Below are positions 15,722 through 23,916 of a stretch of 36,725 bases of DNA, one piece after another. The stretch is taken from the NCBI GenBank assembly GCA_964592115.1, contig CAZQCP010000017.1, positions 1-36,725 of the forward strand, given 5' to 3'. Below the pieces are notes generated by a model, which was given only the letters and a program-made list of their open reading frames with translations, ran no database searches and had not been told where the DNA came from. The translations under genes were made by a program, and so were the position numbers. The first letter of the stretch is position 1. Every line of letters starts with the position of its first letter. The stretch is from Sva-07 sp964592115. Its GTDB lineage: Bacteria; Actinomycetota; Acidimicrobiia; Acidimicrobiales; Ilumatobacteraceae.

Positions 15722-16216
15722 TCACGGCGTCGGGTGGTGCTTGACGAGGACCCGTTCGTGGTAGCTGATGTCGGGGTCGACGGTGTGGATCACCCGGTCG
15801 GTCACGATCCACCCGGCCCGTTCGTAGAAGGCGATCGCCGCGTGGTTGTCCACCCGCGTGTGAAGTTCGAACTCTGTGTGTCCGCCGGCAGCGATCATCG
15901 CCTCGCCGAGGCCAAGCAGGTGCCCGCCGAGACCCGCGCCCTGGTGGCCGGGGTCGACGAACAGATGGACGAGCTGGTGACCGCTGACCGTGACGTGAGC
16001 GATCGGTGCTCCACCGACGACGGCGACCTGTGTGTCGAACCCGGAGTCGGGCAAGAACCAGCCGTGGAGCCGCGCTCTGGTGATCGCTGGGTCCGGGGGT
16101 TCGAGCTCGCCGGCGAGCAGCTGTGGCGCGTACGTCTTCATGAAGCAGCGTTGGTGGTAGTCCGCAGCTGCATCGGCGTCAGCGGGAAGTGCCTGGCGGA
16201 TCTCGAAGGCGTCCAC
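15722..16216 (-). CDS. GNAT-family N-acetyltransferase
   Basis: A 164-residue GNAT protein. The acetyl-CoA binding motif A is visible as VHLFVDPGHQGAGLGGHLL (the QxxGxG/A pattern), followed by motif B FELHTRVDNHAAIAFYERAGW. The start is GTG at 16216; no ATG lies upstream in a sensible place. The acceptor cannot be predicted. It is divergent from the M28-like gene. Confidence 0.87.
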   Translation of the reverse strand: MDAFEIRQALPADADAAADYHQRCFMKTYAPQLLAGELEPPDPAITRARLHGWFLPDSGFDTQVAVVGGAPIAHVTVSGHQLVHLFVDPGHQGAGLGGHLLGLGEAMIAAGGHTEFELHTRVDNHAAIAFYERAGWIVTDRVIHTVDPDISYHERVLVKHHPTP

Positions 16217-16348
16217 CGGTCAATACTGGCATCGGCCGCCGCCGCCACCGATGCGCCGCCAGCCGAGGTTTCCGGACGGATTGCTCGGCGTGCGTGGTCA
16301 CGACATCGTGAACTGCTCGATGTCGTCAGCGCACTACGGTCGTCTCCG

Positions 16349-17524
16349 GTGGGAGCAACGTTCGGCCCCAGCCTGGGGCGGTGGGTCGAGGAGTACTGCG
16401 CGCTCGGTGATCACCGCACGGGCACGGCTGTCGACCGGGCGACCACAGCGTGGTTCGCCGGTGAGCTGGTGGCGCTCGGCGGTCGAGTGGAGCGCCATCC
16501 CTTCGCCTTCGACCGGTACGACGGCAACGTCGTGGTCACGATCGACGGCGCGGAGGTCGCGAGCGATCTCCTCTACTACGAAGGTGTCGGCAGTGTCGTC
16601 ACCGATCGTCCGCACGTCGCCGCGGTCAGCGTGATGGCGGGACACGAGACATCGCCCGCGTTGCTCGCCGAGATCGACGCCGCGCGCGTTGCGGGCGCGG
16701 CCGTCGTCGTCGTTGCGACCGACCATCCGCTCGGCGAGCTGGCGATGCCGAACCGCCGGCCGGTCCTCGGGAGTGGGCTCCCGGTGGCACTCGTCGCCGG
16801 GCGCCACCACGAACAACTGGCCGACGGGAACGTCGCCGTCGATCTCGCCGCGCGGATCGTGCCAGGCGAGAGCGAGAACATCGTGGCGCGATTCGGAGCG
16901 GACGACGATCGGGTCGCGCCGGTCGTGCTGGCGACGCCGCTCAGCGGTTGGTTCACGTGCGCCGGCGAGCGAGCGTCCGGGATCGCTGTGCTGCTGGGTC
17001 TCGTCGACCGCCTCCGGGAGACCCATCCACTCGTCGTGGTCGGCGCCTCGGGGCACGAGCTGCTTCCGCACCTCGGGCTGGACATCATGCTGCGCGGCGC
17101 CGCCGGAGAGGCGATCGCCCGCCACGCCGCTGTCGTCGTCCATCTCGGCGCCAACGTCGCCGTCGCCGTCCGGCACGAGACGACGGGCGAGTTGGCACTC
17201 GCCCCGGGACTCGTCCCGTCCGTACCCGCCCCGGCGGGGCGCGGTGTGATGGCCCGGTTCGGTGGTGGCGACCCGCGAGTGCTGGCCGAGGCGTTGGCTC
17301 CGGCCGATCTGCGACCGATGCTCGACCCGCCAGGCTTCCTCGGTGAGGGCGCGCTCTGGGCTGCCGCCACCGATGCGTCGCTCATGTCGTTCGTCGGCAC
17401 GTCACCGTGGTTCCACACGCCGGGCGATGTTCCCGAGAACACGATCAGCGCCGCCGGGCTCACCACCGTGGCCGATGCGATCGGGGCGGCGATCGACGCA
17501 CTGGTCCGGGTCGCCCGTCGGTGA
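16349..17524 (+). CDS. M28-like (Zn-aminopeptidase-fold) protein with degraded metal site
   Basis: About 391 residues from GTG 16349, the first plausible in-frame start. The frame is open upstream but has no ATG or GTG back to the divergent GNAT. N-terminal LGDHRTGTAVDRATTAWFAGEL and C-terminal FHTPGDVPENTI resemble M28 peptidases (lGxRxxGs... and HTxxDt). In active M28 enzymes the first zinc ligands lie in HxD, DNASG and EE motifs. Here the corresponding stretches read TPLSGWF, GERASG and GASGHEL, so most ligands are lost. The protein is likely a non-peptidase homologue. The middle part (100-200) may be a PA-like insertion. Function unknown. Confidence 0.7.
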   Translation: MGATFGPSLGRWVEEYCALGDHRTGTAVDRATTAWFAGELVALGGRVERHPFAFDRYDGNVVVTIDGAEVASDLLYYEGVGSVVTDRPHVAAVSVMAGHETSPALLAEIDAARVAGAAVVVVATDHPLGELAMPNRRPVLGSGLPVALVAGRHHEQLADGNVAVDLAARIVPGESENIVARFGADDDRVAPVVLATPLSGWFTCAGERASGIAVLLGLVDRLRETHPLVVVGASGHELLPHLGLDIMLRGAAGEAIARHAAVVVHLGANVAVAVRHETTGELALAPGLVPSVPAPAGRGVMARFGGGDPRVLAEALAPADLRPMLDPPGFLGEGALWAAATDASLMSFVGTSPWFHTPGDVPENTISAAGLTTVADAIGAAIDALVRVARR

Positions 17525-17534
17525 TCGTTCGCCG

Positions 17535-17549
17535 GGCAAGGAGGTTGCC
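17535..17549. terminator. Weak hairpin between convergent genes
   Basis: GGCAA-GGAGG-TTGCC forms a 5-pair stem in the 40-base gap between convergent stops at 17524 and 17565. It may act as a shared terminator. Confidence 0.25.
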
Positions 17550-17564
17550 GGGCGCTGTCACCGG

Positions 17565-18014
17565 TCACGAGCCGGTGATGATGTCCATCCGGTCGATCTG
17601 GCGGAGCAGGCTCAGCGTGTCGAGGTAGACACGTTCGTTGGTGATCTTGTCGCCGTCGAAGAAGAACACCGCGATCGTCGGGACACGGAACGCCTTGCCC
17701 GTCGGTTCGCCGCCGAGGAAGGGACCCGTGTTCGTGCCGAGGAGATCGAACTCGGCGATGACCGTGTCGTCGTCGGCGACGTGGAAGCGGGCGTGTTCGT
17801 GGCGCTGGTCGGGGAACGCCAGCCGCTGGTTGCGGTGGTATGCCAGCACCTCGTCGTCACCATCGTGGACCTGGCCTGTCGGGACGATCTCGTAGCGCGG
17901 ATGGCCGTTGAACGTGCCGAGACACGTCGACCAGTCGTGGTCGACCTCGGACTGGAAGTGCACTGCGAGCAGGTCGAGCCGGCGCTGGCGCAGGTCGTCG
18001 TCGAGCGACGTCAC
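17565..18014 (-). CDS. SnoaL-like / NTF2-fold protein
   Basis: A 149-residue SnoaL-like protein: an N-terminal helix with LLAVHFQSEVDHDW, a central region with EVLAYHRNQRLAFPDQ, and the closing strands IAVFFFDGDKITNERVYLD typical of ester-cyclase/limonene-epoxide-hydrolase-like NTF2 folds. Start GTG 18014 overlaps the stop of the trpB2 gene (GTGA), so the two are co-translated. No function is known. The link to a tryptophan-synthase-like enzyme is unexpected but clear from the overlap. Confidence 0.8.
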   Translation of the reverse strand: MTSLDDDLRQRRLDLLAVHFQSEVDHDWSTCLGTFNGHPRYEIVPTGQVHDGDDEVLAYHRNQRLAFPDQRHEHARFHVADDDTVIAEFDLLGTNTGPFLGGEPTGKAFRVPTIAVFFFDGDKITNERVYLDTLSLLRQIDRMDIITGS

Positions 18015-19381
18015 GTCAGCACCGGTACCGACCGCATCGCTTCGGCGATGGCCTCGTCGGGGAGCTCGTAGTCGACCATCTCGCCGCTGAGGTACTTCTC
18101 GTACGAGGGGAGGTCGAGGTGACCGTGGCCGCAGAGCGCGGTGAGGATCACCTTCTCCTCACCGGACTCCTTGCACGCCAGCGCCTCGCGGATCGCGGCG
18201 GCGATCGCGTGCGTCGGCTCGGGGGCGGGCACGATGCCTTCGGTGCGGGCGAACTGCAACGCTCCGGCGAAACACTCACGCTGGGGGATGGCGATCGCTT
18301 CGACGAGACCCTGGTCGTAGACGTGGGAGACGAGCGGGCTCATGCCGTGATAGCGGAGGCCGCCGGCGTGGATCGGCTCGGGGATGAACCCGTGCCCGAG
18401 CGTGTGCATCTTCAACAGCGGCGTCATGCCTGCGGTGTCGCCGAAGTCGTAGCGGTACTCACCCTTCGTCAGCGACGGACACGCCGCCGGCTCGACACAG
18501 CGGATCGTCGGGTTCATCTTCCCGGCGAGCTTCTCGCGCAGGAACGGGAAGGCGAGACCGCCGAAGTTCGAACCGCCGCCGGTACAGCCGACGAGCACGT
18601 CGGGTGTCTCGCCGACCTTGGCGAGCTGCAGCAGGGCCTCCTCGCCGATGATCGTCTGGTGCAACAGCACGTGGTTGAGCACGGAGCCGAGGGCGTAGCG
18701 CGCCTGCGGATCGTTGACGCACGCGGCGACCGCCTCGGAGATGGCGATGCCGAGCGAACCGGGATGGTCGGGGTTCTCGGCGAGGAGCTGGCGGCCGAAG
18801 TCGGTGACGTCGGACGGGCTGGGGTGCACGGTCGCTCCCCAGACCTGCATCATCGCCCGGCGGTAGGGCTTCTGGCGATACGACGCGGCGACCTGCCACA
18901 CCTCGCACTCGATGCCGTACTGCGCGGTGGCGAAGGCGAGGGCGCTGCCCCACTGACCGGCGCCGGTCTCGGTCGTGAGCTTCGTGATGCCCTCGGCGTG
19001 GTTGTAGTACGCCTGGGGCACCGATGTGTTCGGCTTGTGTGAGCCGGCAGGGCTGACGCCTTCGTACTTGTAGTAGATGCGTGCCGGTGTCTCGAGGAGC
19101 TGCTCGAGGCGATGGGCGCGGAACAGCGGGCTCGGCCGCCAGATGCGGTACACGTCGAGCACCTCGCCGGGGATGTCGACGTAGCGCTCGGTGGTGACCT
19201 CCTGCTCGATGAGGGCCATCGGGAAGAGCGGCGCGAGGTCGTCGGGACCGACGGGCTCGAGCGTTCCGGGGTGCAGCGGCGGGGGAGGCGGCGACGGCAG
19301 GTCGGCGATGACGTTGTACCACTGCGTCGGCATCTCCGATTCGTCGAGGAGGATCTTGTGGGGCACGTGCAGGTCGCTCAT
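18011..19381 (-). CDS. trpB: TrpB2-type tryptophan synthase beta chain
   Basis: A 456-residue PLP enzyme of the TrpB2 class, longer than TrpB1 (~400). PLP-binding Lys116 lies in GSHKPNTS, the phosphate cup is GCTGGGSNFGG, and TETGAGQWGSAL fits the substrate loop with its conserved Glu. TrpB2 proteins make tryptophan from indole and serine, often without a TrpA partner, and may salvage indole. No trpA or other trp gene is in the window, consistent with a stand-alone role. The start is ATG 19381. The frame continues upstream into the REP-like element, but that part is not coding. Confidence 0.92.
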   Translation of the reverse strand: MSDLHVPHKILLDESEMPTQWYNVIADLPSPPPPPLHPGTLEPVGPDDLAPLFPMALIEQEVTTERYVDIPGEVLDVYRIWRPSPLFRAHRLEQLLETPARIYYKYEGVSPAGSHKPNTSVPQAYYNHAEGITKLTTETGAGQWGSALAFATAQYGIECEVWQVAASYRQKPYRRAMMQVWGATVHPSPSDVTDFGRQLLAENPDHPGSLGIAISEAVAACVNDPQARYALGSVLNHVLLHQTIIGEEALLQLAKVGETPDVLVGCTGGGSNFGGLAFPFLREKLAGKMNPTIRCVEPAACPSLTKGEYRYDFGDTAGMTPLLKMHTLGHGFIPEPIHAGGLRYHGMSPLVSHVYDQGLVEAIAIPQRECFAGALQFARTEGIVPAPEPTHAIAAAIREALACKESGEEKVILTALCGHGHLDLPSYEKYLSGEMVDYELPDEAIAEAMRSVPVLT

Positions 19382-19418
19382 CGACCGAGCACCGTAGCTG
19401 GCCGATGACGAGCGCTGG

Positions 19419-19539
19419 GGATTGCATCCGGGGTCAGATTGCATCTGGGGTCAGACACCACATGCAACAGCACACATGGCGTCGGCCGGCTTGGCGATGG
19501 TGCGCGGTTGCATGTGGTGTCTGACCCCAGATGCAATCC
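19419..19539. repeat. REP/BIME-like inverted repeat, copy C, with an extra half-unit
   Basis: Perfect 31-base arms (19438-19468 and 19507-19537) surround a 38-base spacer similar to copy B. A second left end (19419-19438) is identical to the first 20 bases of copy A's arm. On the minus strand the element begins 9 bases after the stop of the PIG-L gene (19549). It lies between that gene and the downstream trpB2 start. Confidence 0.93.
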
Positions 19540-19548
19540 CAACGTCCG

Positions 19549-20256
19549 CTATTCGAGGATCTCGAAGGCGGCGGCGAGCTCGACGCCGAACGATTCGCCG
19601 GTCGCTGAGGCGGCGCGGCGCAAGAACTCCGCCGGGTCGGCCATGTCGCCGCCGAGGTGTTGGAGGTACACGGCGTGGGCGGCGAGCGAGGCCACTCCGA
19701 CGTCGAACGTATCCGTCGTGTCGACGGCGTGGGTCGCCTGCGGGCTCCCGCTGAACGCCGTGAACCGCACCCCGTCCCAGGGCTCGCCGCGCTCGCCGAA
19801 CAGCCACGGGTTCCCGGCGTCGCGCACGGCATCGAGCAGCGCCCGTCCCACGGCGCGGTGGTCGCTGTGGTTCCATGCCACACCGCCCCACGTGTCGCGG
19901 AAGTTGATCGACAGGACCACCTCGGGCCGATGGCGTCGGATCGCTTCGGCGAGGTGGGCGCGCAGGTCGGCCCCCTCCACCACGAGTCCATCGGGCAGAC
20001 CGAGGAACTCGACCTTGTCGACGCCGACGATCTCGCAGCTCGCGATCTGTTCGGCCCGGCGCAATGGCCCCACCTCTTCGGGTGGCATCGTGGCGATCCC
20101 CGCCTCCCCGTCCGTGACCAACAGGTACGTGATCTCCTTGCCTTGTCGCGTCCAGCGCGCCACGGCCGCCGCGGCGCCGTACTCCATGTCGTCGGGATGG
20201 GCGACGACGGCCAGCGCCCGCTGCCAGTCTTCGGGGAACTCCTGCAGCTCGGTCAT
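19549..20256 (-). CDS. PIG-L family deacetylase/amidohydrolase
   Basis: A 235-residue PIG-L/LmbE protein. The zinc motif AHPDD (His20, Asp22, Asp23) near the N-terminus and the second motif NHSDH (His130, Asp132, His133) are intact. Family members (MshB, Mca) deacetylate GlcNAc-inositol or cleave mycothiol conjugates. The shortness and the terminal ELAAAFEILE do not identify which. It is divergent from an FAD oxidoreductase across 117 bases containing a possible iron box. Confidence 0.87.
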   Translation of the reverse strand: MTELQEFPEDWQRALAVVAHPDDMEYGAAAAVARWTRQGKEITYLLVTDGEAGIATMPPEEVGPLRRAEQIASCEIVGVDKVEFLGLPDGLVVEGADLRAHLAEAIRRHRPEVVLSINFRDTWGGVAWNHSDHRAVGRALLDAVRDAGNPWLFGERGEPWDGVRFTAFSGSPQATHAVDTTDTFDVGVASLAAHAVYLQHLGGDMADPAEFLRRAASATGESFGVELAAAFEILE

Positions 20257-20312
20257 GGCTGGAGTCTTGCACGCACCGAGATTCCCTATTCCCACCGAAT
20301 GAGAACCGTGTG

Positions 20313-20331
20313 TTATGTTAAGGCGACCTAA
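20313..20331. promoter_or_regulatory. Possible IdeR/DtxR iron box upstream of the FAD oxidoreductase
   Basis: The 19-mer TTATGTTAAGGCGACCTAA agrees at 14 of 19 positions with the IdeR/DtxR consensus TTAGGTTAGGCTAACCTAA. It is an AT-rich patch in a GC-rich genome, 43-61 bases before the ATG at 20374 and also upstream of the divergent PIG-L gene. It could instead be promoter sequence. Confidence 0.4.
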
Positions 20332-20373
20332 CGACACGAGACCGCCGATGCGCATCGATGAGAGGACGAACAG

Positions 20374-21774
20374 ATGGACATGATCGAGACCGACTACCTC
20401 GTCGTCGGTGCCGGCGCTGCAGGTTCGGCGTTCGTCGACGCGCTGATCACCGAGTCGAGCGCCGATGTCGTGCTCGTCGACCGGCACCACCAGCCCGGCG
20501 GGCACTGGTTGCACGCCTATCCGTTCGTGCGCCTCCACCAGCCATCGGCCTACTACGGCGTGCCGTCGCTGGCGTTGGGCGAGGATCGCATCCAGACCCA
20601 CGGGCCCGAAGCGGGCTTCTACGAGCGGGCGACCGGCGCCGAGGTGTGTGCGTACTACCGGCGGGTGCTCGACGAGCGTTTCGGCCCGTCGGGTCAGGTC
20701 CGCTTCCTCGGCTCGACCGACTACGCAGGTGAAGACGCGGACGGCCACATCGTGGTGTCCAGACTCACCGGTCGCCCCACCCGCGTCGTCGTCCGGCGAA
20801 CCTTCGTCGACGCGACCTACGTCGAAGCCGCGATCCCCGCACTCCACGCGCCGGCCTTCCCGGTCGCTGATGACGTCAGGTTCGTCACGCCGACACAGCT
20901 CGTCGACACCGTCGGTGGGTCGGGCGGCTTCGTGGTGCTCGGTGCCGGCAAGACGGCGATGGACGTGTGCGTGTGGCTCGTCGACCAAGGCGTCGACCCC
21001 GACGCGATCGGCTGGGTCCGGCCCCGCGACGGGTGGCTGATGGAGCGCACGTACACCCAACCGTTCGAGCAGTGCGGGTCGATGATGGAGTTCCAGTCGC
21101 GGCTCGTCGAGGCGGCGGCGAACGCGACGTCGGGCATCGACCTCGCCAAGCGGATGGAGGTGCACGGCATGATGTGCCGCATCGACCCGACGGTCGACGG
21201 CGAGGTGTACCGCGGCGCGACGATCTCGCGCTACGAGCTCGACGTGCTGCGCTCGATCGAGCGGGTCGTGCGGCTCGGACGGATCGAATCGATCGACAGC
21301 GATCGGATCCGCATGGTGGGCGGTGAGATCGATCTGCCCGCTGGCGCGGTCGTCGTCGATTGCACCGCCGGCGGTCTCAGCGATGCCCCCGCGCAGCCGA
21401 TCTTCGCTCCCGGGCGGGTGCTCGTGCAGTTCACGACGACGGGGATCGCACCCTGGAGCGCAGCGCTGCTCGGCTTCGTGGCGTCGCTCGACCTGCCGAT
21501 CGAGGAGAAGAACCGCATCTGCCGGCCCCTACCGCGCACGGGCACGCTCACTGGCCAGCTGCGTATCTATGCCGACGGGTTCGAGCTCGAGAACATCCGC
21601 CGTGGCATCCCCGAGATCGCCGCGTGGAACTCGACGTGCCGGCTGAACCCCGGCCGCACGATCGCCGAGCGTCTCGACGATCCGGTCGTGCAGGCCGGCA
21701 TGGCGCGGATGTTCGAGTTCGCCGAACCGGCCGTGGCGAACCTCGCCCGCCTGATCGCTGCCGAAGCCACCTGA
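20374..21774 (+). CDS. FAD/NAD(P)-dependent oxidoreductase
   Basis: A 466-residue two-dinucleotide-fold flavoprotein. The N-terminal FAD motif VVGAGAAGSAF is followed by VVLVDRHHQPGGHW. A second Rossmann motif, VVLGAGKTAMDV, is at ~188-200. The overall form recalls flavin monooxygenases and lysine/ornithine N-hydroxylase-like proteins, but the FMO fingerprint FxGxxxHxxxY/F is not obvious, so the reaction is unknown. GAGAGGA lies about 8 bases upstream of the ATG. If the upstream iron box is real, the gene is repressed by iron, which would suit an iron-acquisition or siderophore-related role. Confidence 0.8.
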   Translation: MDMIETDYLVVGAGAAGSAFVDALITESSADVVLVDRHHQPGGHWLHAYPFVRLHQPSAYYGVPSLALGEDRIQTHGPEAGFYERATGAEVCAYYRRVLDERFGPSGQVRFLGSTDYAGEDADGHIVVSRLTGRPTRVVVRRTFVDATYVEAAIPALHAPAFPVADDVRFVTPTQLVDTVGGSGGFVVLGAGKTAMDVCVWLVDQGVDPDAIGWVRPRDGWLMERTYTQPFEQCGSMMEFQSRLVEAAANATSGIDLAKRMEVHGMMCRIDPTVDGEVYRGATISRYELDVLRSIERVVRLGRIESIDSDRIRMVGGEIDLPAGAVVVDCTAGGLSDAPAQPIFAPGRVLVQFTTTGIAPWSAALLGFVASLDLPIEEKNRICRPLPRTGTLTGQLRIYADGFELENIRRGIPEIAAWNSTCRLNPGRTIAERLDDPVVQAGMARMFEFAEPAVANLARLIAAEAT

Positions 21775-21799
21775 CCCGGCCGGCCGTCGTGACACCGAG

Positions 21800-21842
21800 G
21801 ATGTCGCGCAGGAGTGCGCTTGGCGCAACCGGCGACGACATC
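21800..21842. terminator. Nested hairpin, possible bidirectional terminator
   Basis: Outer stem GATGTCG/CGACATC (21800-21806 with 21836-21842) encloses inner stem TGCGC-TTG-GCGCA (21815-21827). It occupies the 79-base gap between convergent stops at 21774 and 21854. Confidence 0.45.
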
Positions 21843-21853
21843 GTCCAGGTGGG

Positions 21854-23209
21854 TCAGATCCACTTGCCCGGGTTGAGGATGCCCGCCGGGTCGAGCGCCG
21901 CTTTGATGCGCGCCGTCAGGTCGAGGGCATCCGCGCCGAGTTGCTCGGCGAGATGGGCGGCCTTGAGCGAGCCGATGCCGTGCTCGCCCGTGACCGTGCC
22001 GCCGAGAGCGAGCGCGGCGCGCATGATCTCGTGGAACGCGAGCTCCGCGCGCGCGGCAGCATCGTCGTCGGCGGGATCGAACGTCACGAGGGGATGGAAG
22101 TTGCCGTCACCCGCGTGACCGATCACCGGGACCATCGTGCGATGACGTTCGGCGATCCGCTCGACCTCGGCGATCAGGTCGGGGATGCGCGGGAGCGGTA
22201 CGCCGATGTCTTCGATCAGCACCGCCCCCAACCGCTCGACGCACGGGATCGCCATCCGCCGGGCACCCATCAACAGCTCGCCCTCGTCGCGGTCCTCGGT
22301 CACGGCGACGTACGTCGCACCGCACGACTCGAAGATCGCCCCCATCCGCTCGGCATCGGCGAGACGATCGTCGCTCTGCCCGACGAGCAGCGCACCGACG
22401 TGCTCCAGGCCCATGGGTCGCACCGCTTCGACTGCTGCGACCGATGCGCGGTCCATCAGTTCGAGCGCCGACGGCCGCAGCTCGGCCATCACGAGGCTCA
22501 CCGCCCGGCCGGCGTCGACGACATCATCGAACGTGCCGACGACTGTTGCCGGGGGAGGGGGCAGCGGACGCAACCGCAGCGTCGCTTCGGTGATGATGCC
22601 GAGCGTGCCCTCCGAGCCGACGAACAGCCGCTTCAAGTCGTAGCCGGCGACGTCTTTGATCGTGGTCCCGCCGAGCCTGATCGCCCGGCCGTCGGCCACG
22701 ACGACCTGCAGTCCGAGCACGTAGTCCGTCGTGACGCCGTACTTCACGCAGCACAACCCGCCGGCGTTGGTGGCGAGGTTGCCGCCGATGGAGCAGATCT
22801 CGAACGACGACGGGTCCGGCGGGTACCACAAGCCGCGCTCGGCGGCGGCCGCCTTCAACTCCGCGTTGAGCAGGCCAGGACCGACGGTCGCCGTCAACGC
22901 CTGCGTGTCGATCTTTACGTCGCGCAACAGGTGGGTGGACAGCGTGATCGCGCCGTCGACGGCCGACGATCCCCCGGACAGGCCGGTACCGGCGCCGCGC
23001 GGCACGACCGGGACGCCGAAGCGGCTGGCGATCTTCAGCGTCGCCTGCACGTCGGCGACATCTGCGGCGCGCACGACCGCGACGGGCACGCCGGGCTCGA
23101 TCGTGCGCGCCCGGTCGTGGCGGTACTGGTCGATGATGTCGGCGTCGGTGACGACCGCGTCGCGGGACAGATCGGCGCGCAGCGCCTCGATCACGGCGAG
23201 TTCGGTCAC
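21854..23209 (-). CDS. GlcD-like FAD-linked oxidase (glycolate/D-lactate dehydrogenase family)
   Basis: A 451-residue protein with an N-terminal FAD_binding_4 (PCMH) domain and a C-terminal FAD-oxidase domain. VPRGAGTGLSGG and SIGGNLATNAGG are FAD-pyrophosphate loops. KRLFVGSEGTLGIITEATLRLRP closes the FAD domain. HAGDGNFHP carries the metal-type histidines and GTVTGEHGIGSLK the family signature. Relatives oxidise glycolate, D-lactate or D-2-hydroxyglutarate, passing electrons to quinone or a partner. No GlcE or GlcF is present. The GTG start at 23209 gives the usual family length; a further upstream ATG (23272) would add a tail lying in a repeat-like palindrome. Confidence 0.92.
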   Translation of the reverse strand: MTELAVIEALRADLSRDAVVTDADIIDQYRHDRARTIEPGVPVAVVRAADVADVQATLKIASRFGVPVVPRGAGTGLSGGSSAVDGAITLSTHLLRDVKIDTQALTATVGPGLLNAELKAAAAERGLWYPPDPSSFEICSIGGNLATNAGGLCCVKYGVTTDYVLGLQVVVADGRAIRLGGTTIKDVAGYDLKRLFVGSEGTLGIITEATLRLRPLPPPPATVVGTFDDVVDAGRAVSLVMAELRPSALELMDRASVAAVEAVRPMGLEHVGALLVGQSDDRLADAERMGAIFESCGATYVAVTEDRDEGELLMGARRMAIPCVERLGAVLIEDIGVPLPRIPDLIAEVERIAERHRTMVPVIGHAGDGNFHPLVTFDPADDDAAARAELAFHEIMRAALALGGTVTGEHGIGSLKAAHLAEQLGADALDLTARIKAALDPAGILNPGKWI

Positions 23210-23249
23210 GCTCCGATCGTACGGCTCGACTCCGGCCGGCGCGCACCCA

Positions 23250-23302
23250 CCCAAATCTGTCCGCATCTTCACACTGGGAGTGATCGGACGGACAGATTTG
23301 GG
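23250..23302. repeat. Long intergenic palindrome with 14-base arms
   Basis: CCCAAATCTGTCCG (23250-23263) and its exact reverse complement (23289-23302) flank a 25-base loop. It lies between the VOC gene stop (23323) and the GlcD-like start (23209), both on the minus strand. It may terminate or attenuate the VOC transcript. The sequence is unrelated to the REP-like elements. Confidence 0.85.
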
Positions 23303-23322
23303 AGAAACGAGATTGGTGGGGG

Positions 23323-23739
23323 TCAGGGTTGGGGGTGGTCGACGCCGATCATCCAGGAGGTGCCGAAGCGGTCGGTGCAGCTCCCGAACCGCAACGCCCA
23401 GAAGACCTCCTCGAGGGGCATGTCGACGCTGCCACCGTCGGCGAGCTCGCCGAAGATCCGCTCGGCGTCGTCGACGCTCGCCGCGGTGTAGTAGAGCGAC
23501 ACGCCCTTCACCGGCCCGCCGTCGCCGGACGGATCGTCGCTGGCCATCAGCAAGCCGCCATCGGGCAGCGTGATGGAAGCGTGCATCACCGCGTCGGGCG
23601 GGAAGTCGTCCGGCATCTCCTCACCAGGTGGCATGTCGCCGCCCGACATCACCTCCAGATCACCGCCGAGGATCTCCTGGTAGCGGGTCATCGCTTCGCG
23701 GCAGTTGTTGCTGAAGAAGCGGTAGGCGTGGATGGCCAT
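23323..23739 (-). CDS. VOC-superfamily (PhnB-like) protein
   Basis: A 138-residue VOC-fold protein close to the PhnB/3-demethylubiquinone-like group: HAYRFFSNNCREAMTRYQEILGG at the N-terminus, MHASITLPDGGLLMASDD in the middle, and FWALRFGSCTDRFGTSWMI at the C-terminus. Such proteins are often of unknown function. A strong Shine-Dalgarno (AGGAGGA) lies just upstream of ATG 23739, fixing the start. Confidence 0.87.
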   Translation of the reverse strand: MAIHAYRFFSNNCREAMTRYQEILGGDLEVMSGGDMPPGEEMPDDFPPDAVMHASITLPDGGLLMASDDPSGDGGPVKGVSLYYTAASVDDAERIFGELADGGSVDMPLEEVFWALRFGSCTDRFGTSWMIGVDHPQP

Positions 23740-23850
23740 GGTGTCCTCCTCGAGTCGAGCCCGCGTGCTGAACGCGACGTTGCCACGATCGCCGTGCGCG
23801 CACAACCCCTCGCCGCCGGCCGACCGCCCGCCGCGATCCGGGTCGGGATC

Positions 23851-23867
23851 TTCGCGCCTGGCGCGAA
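23851..23867. terminator. Terminator-like hairpin downstream of the CPBP gene
   Basis: TTCGCGC-CTG-GCGCGAA is a perfect 7-pair stem, 50-66 bases after the CPBP gene's minus-strand stop (23917). The rest of the 177-base gap to the VOC gene holds the VOC Shine-Dalgarno and nothing else recognised. Confidence 0.45.
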
Positions 23868-23916
23868 CATTCCGACCGAGATCGGGATCAGCACCGATCG
23901 GGCTGCACCGACCGGA

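Noticed and set aside
15581..16348. Upstream extension of the M28-like frame
   Set aside because: It overlaps the ASCH-like end and is antisense to the GNAT gene; no in-frame ATG or GTG lies between the GNAT start and 16349.
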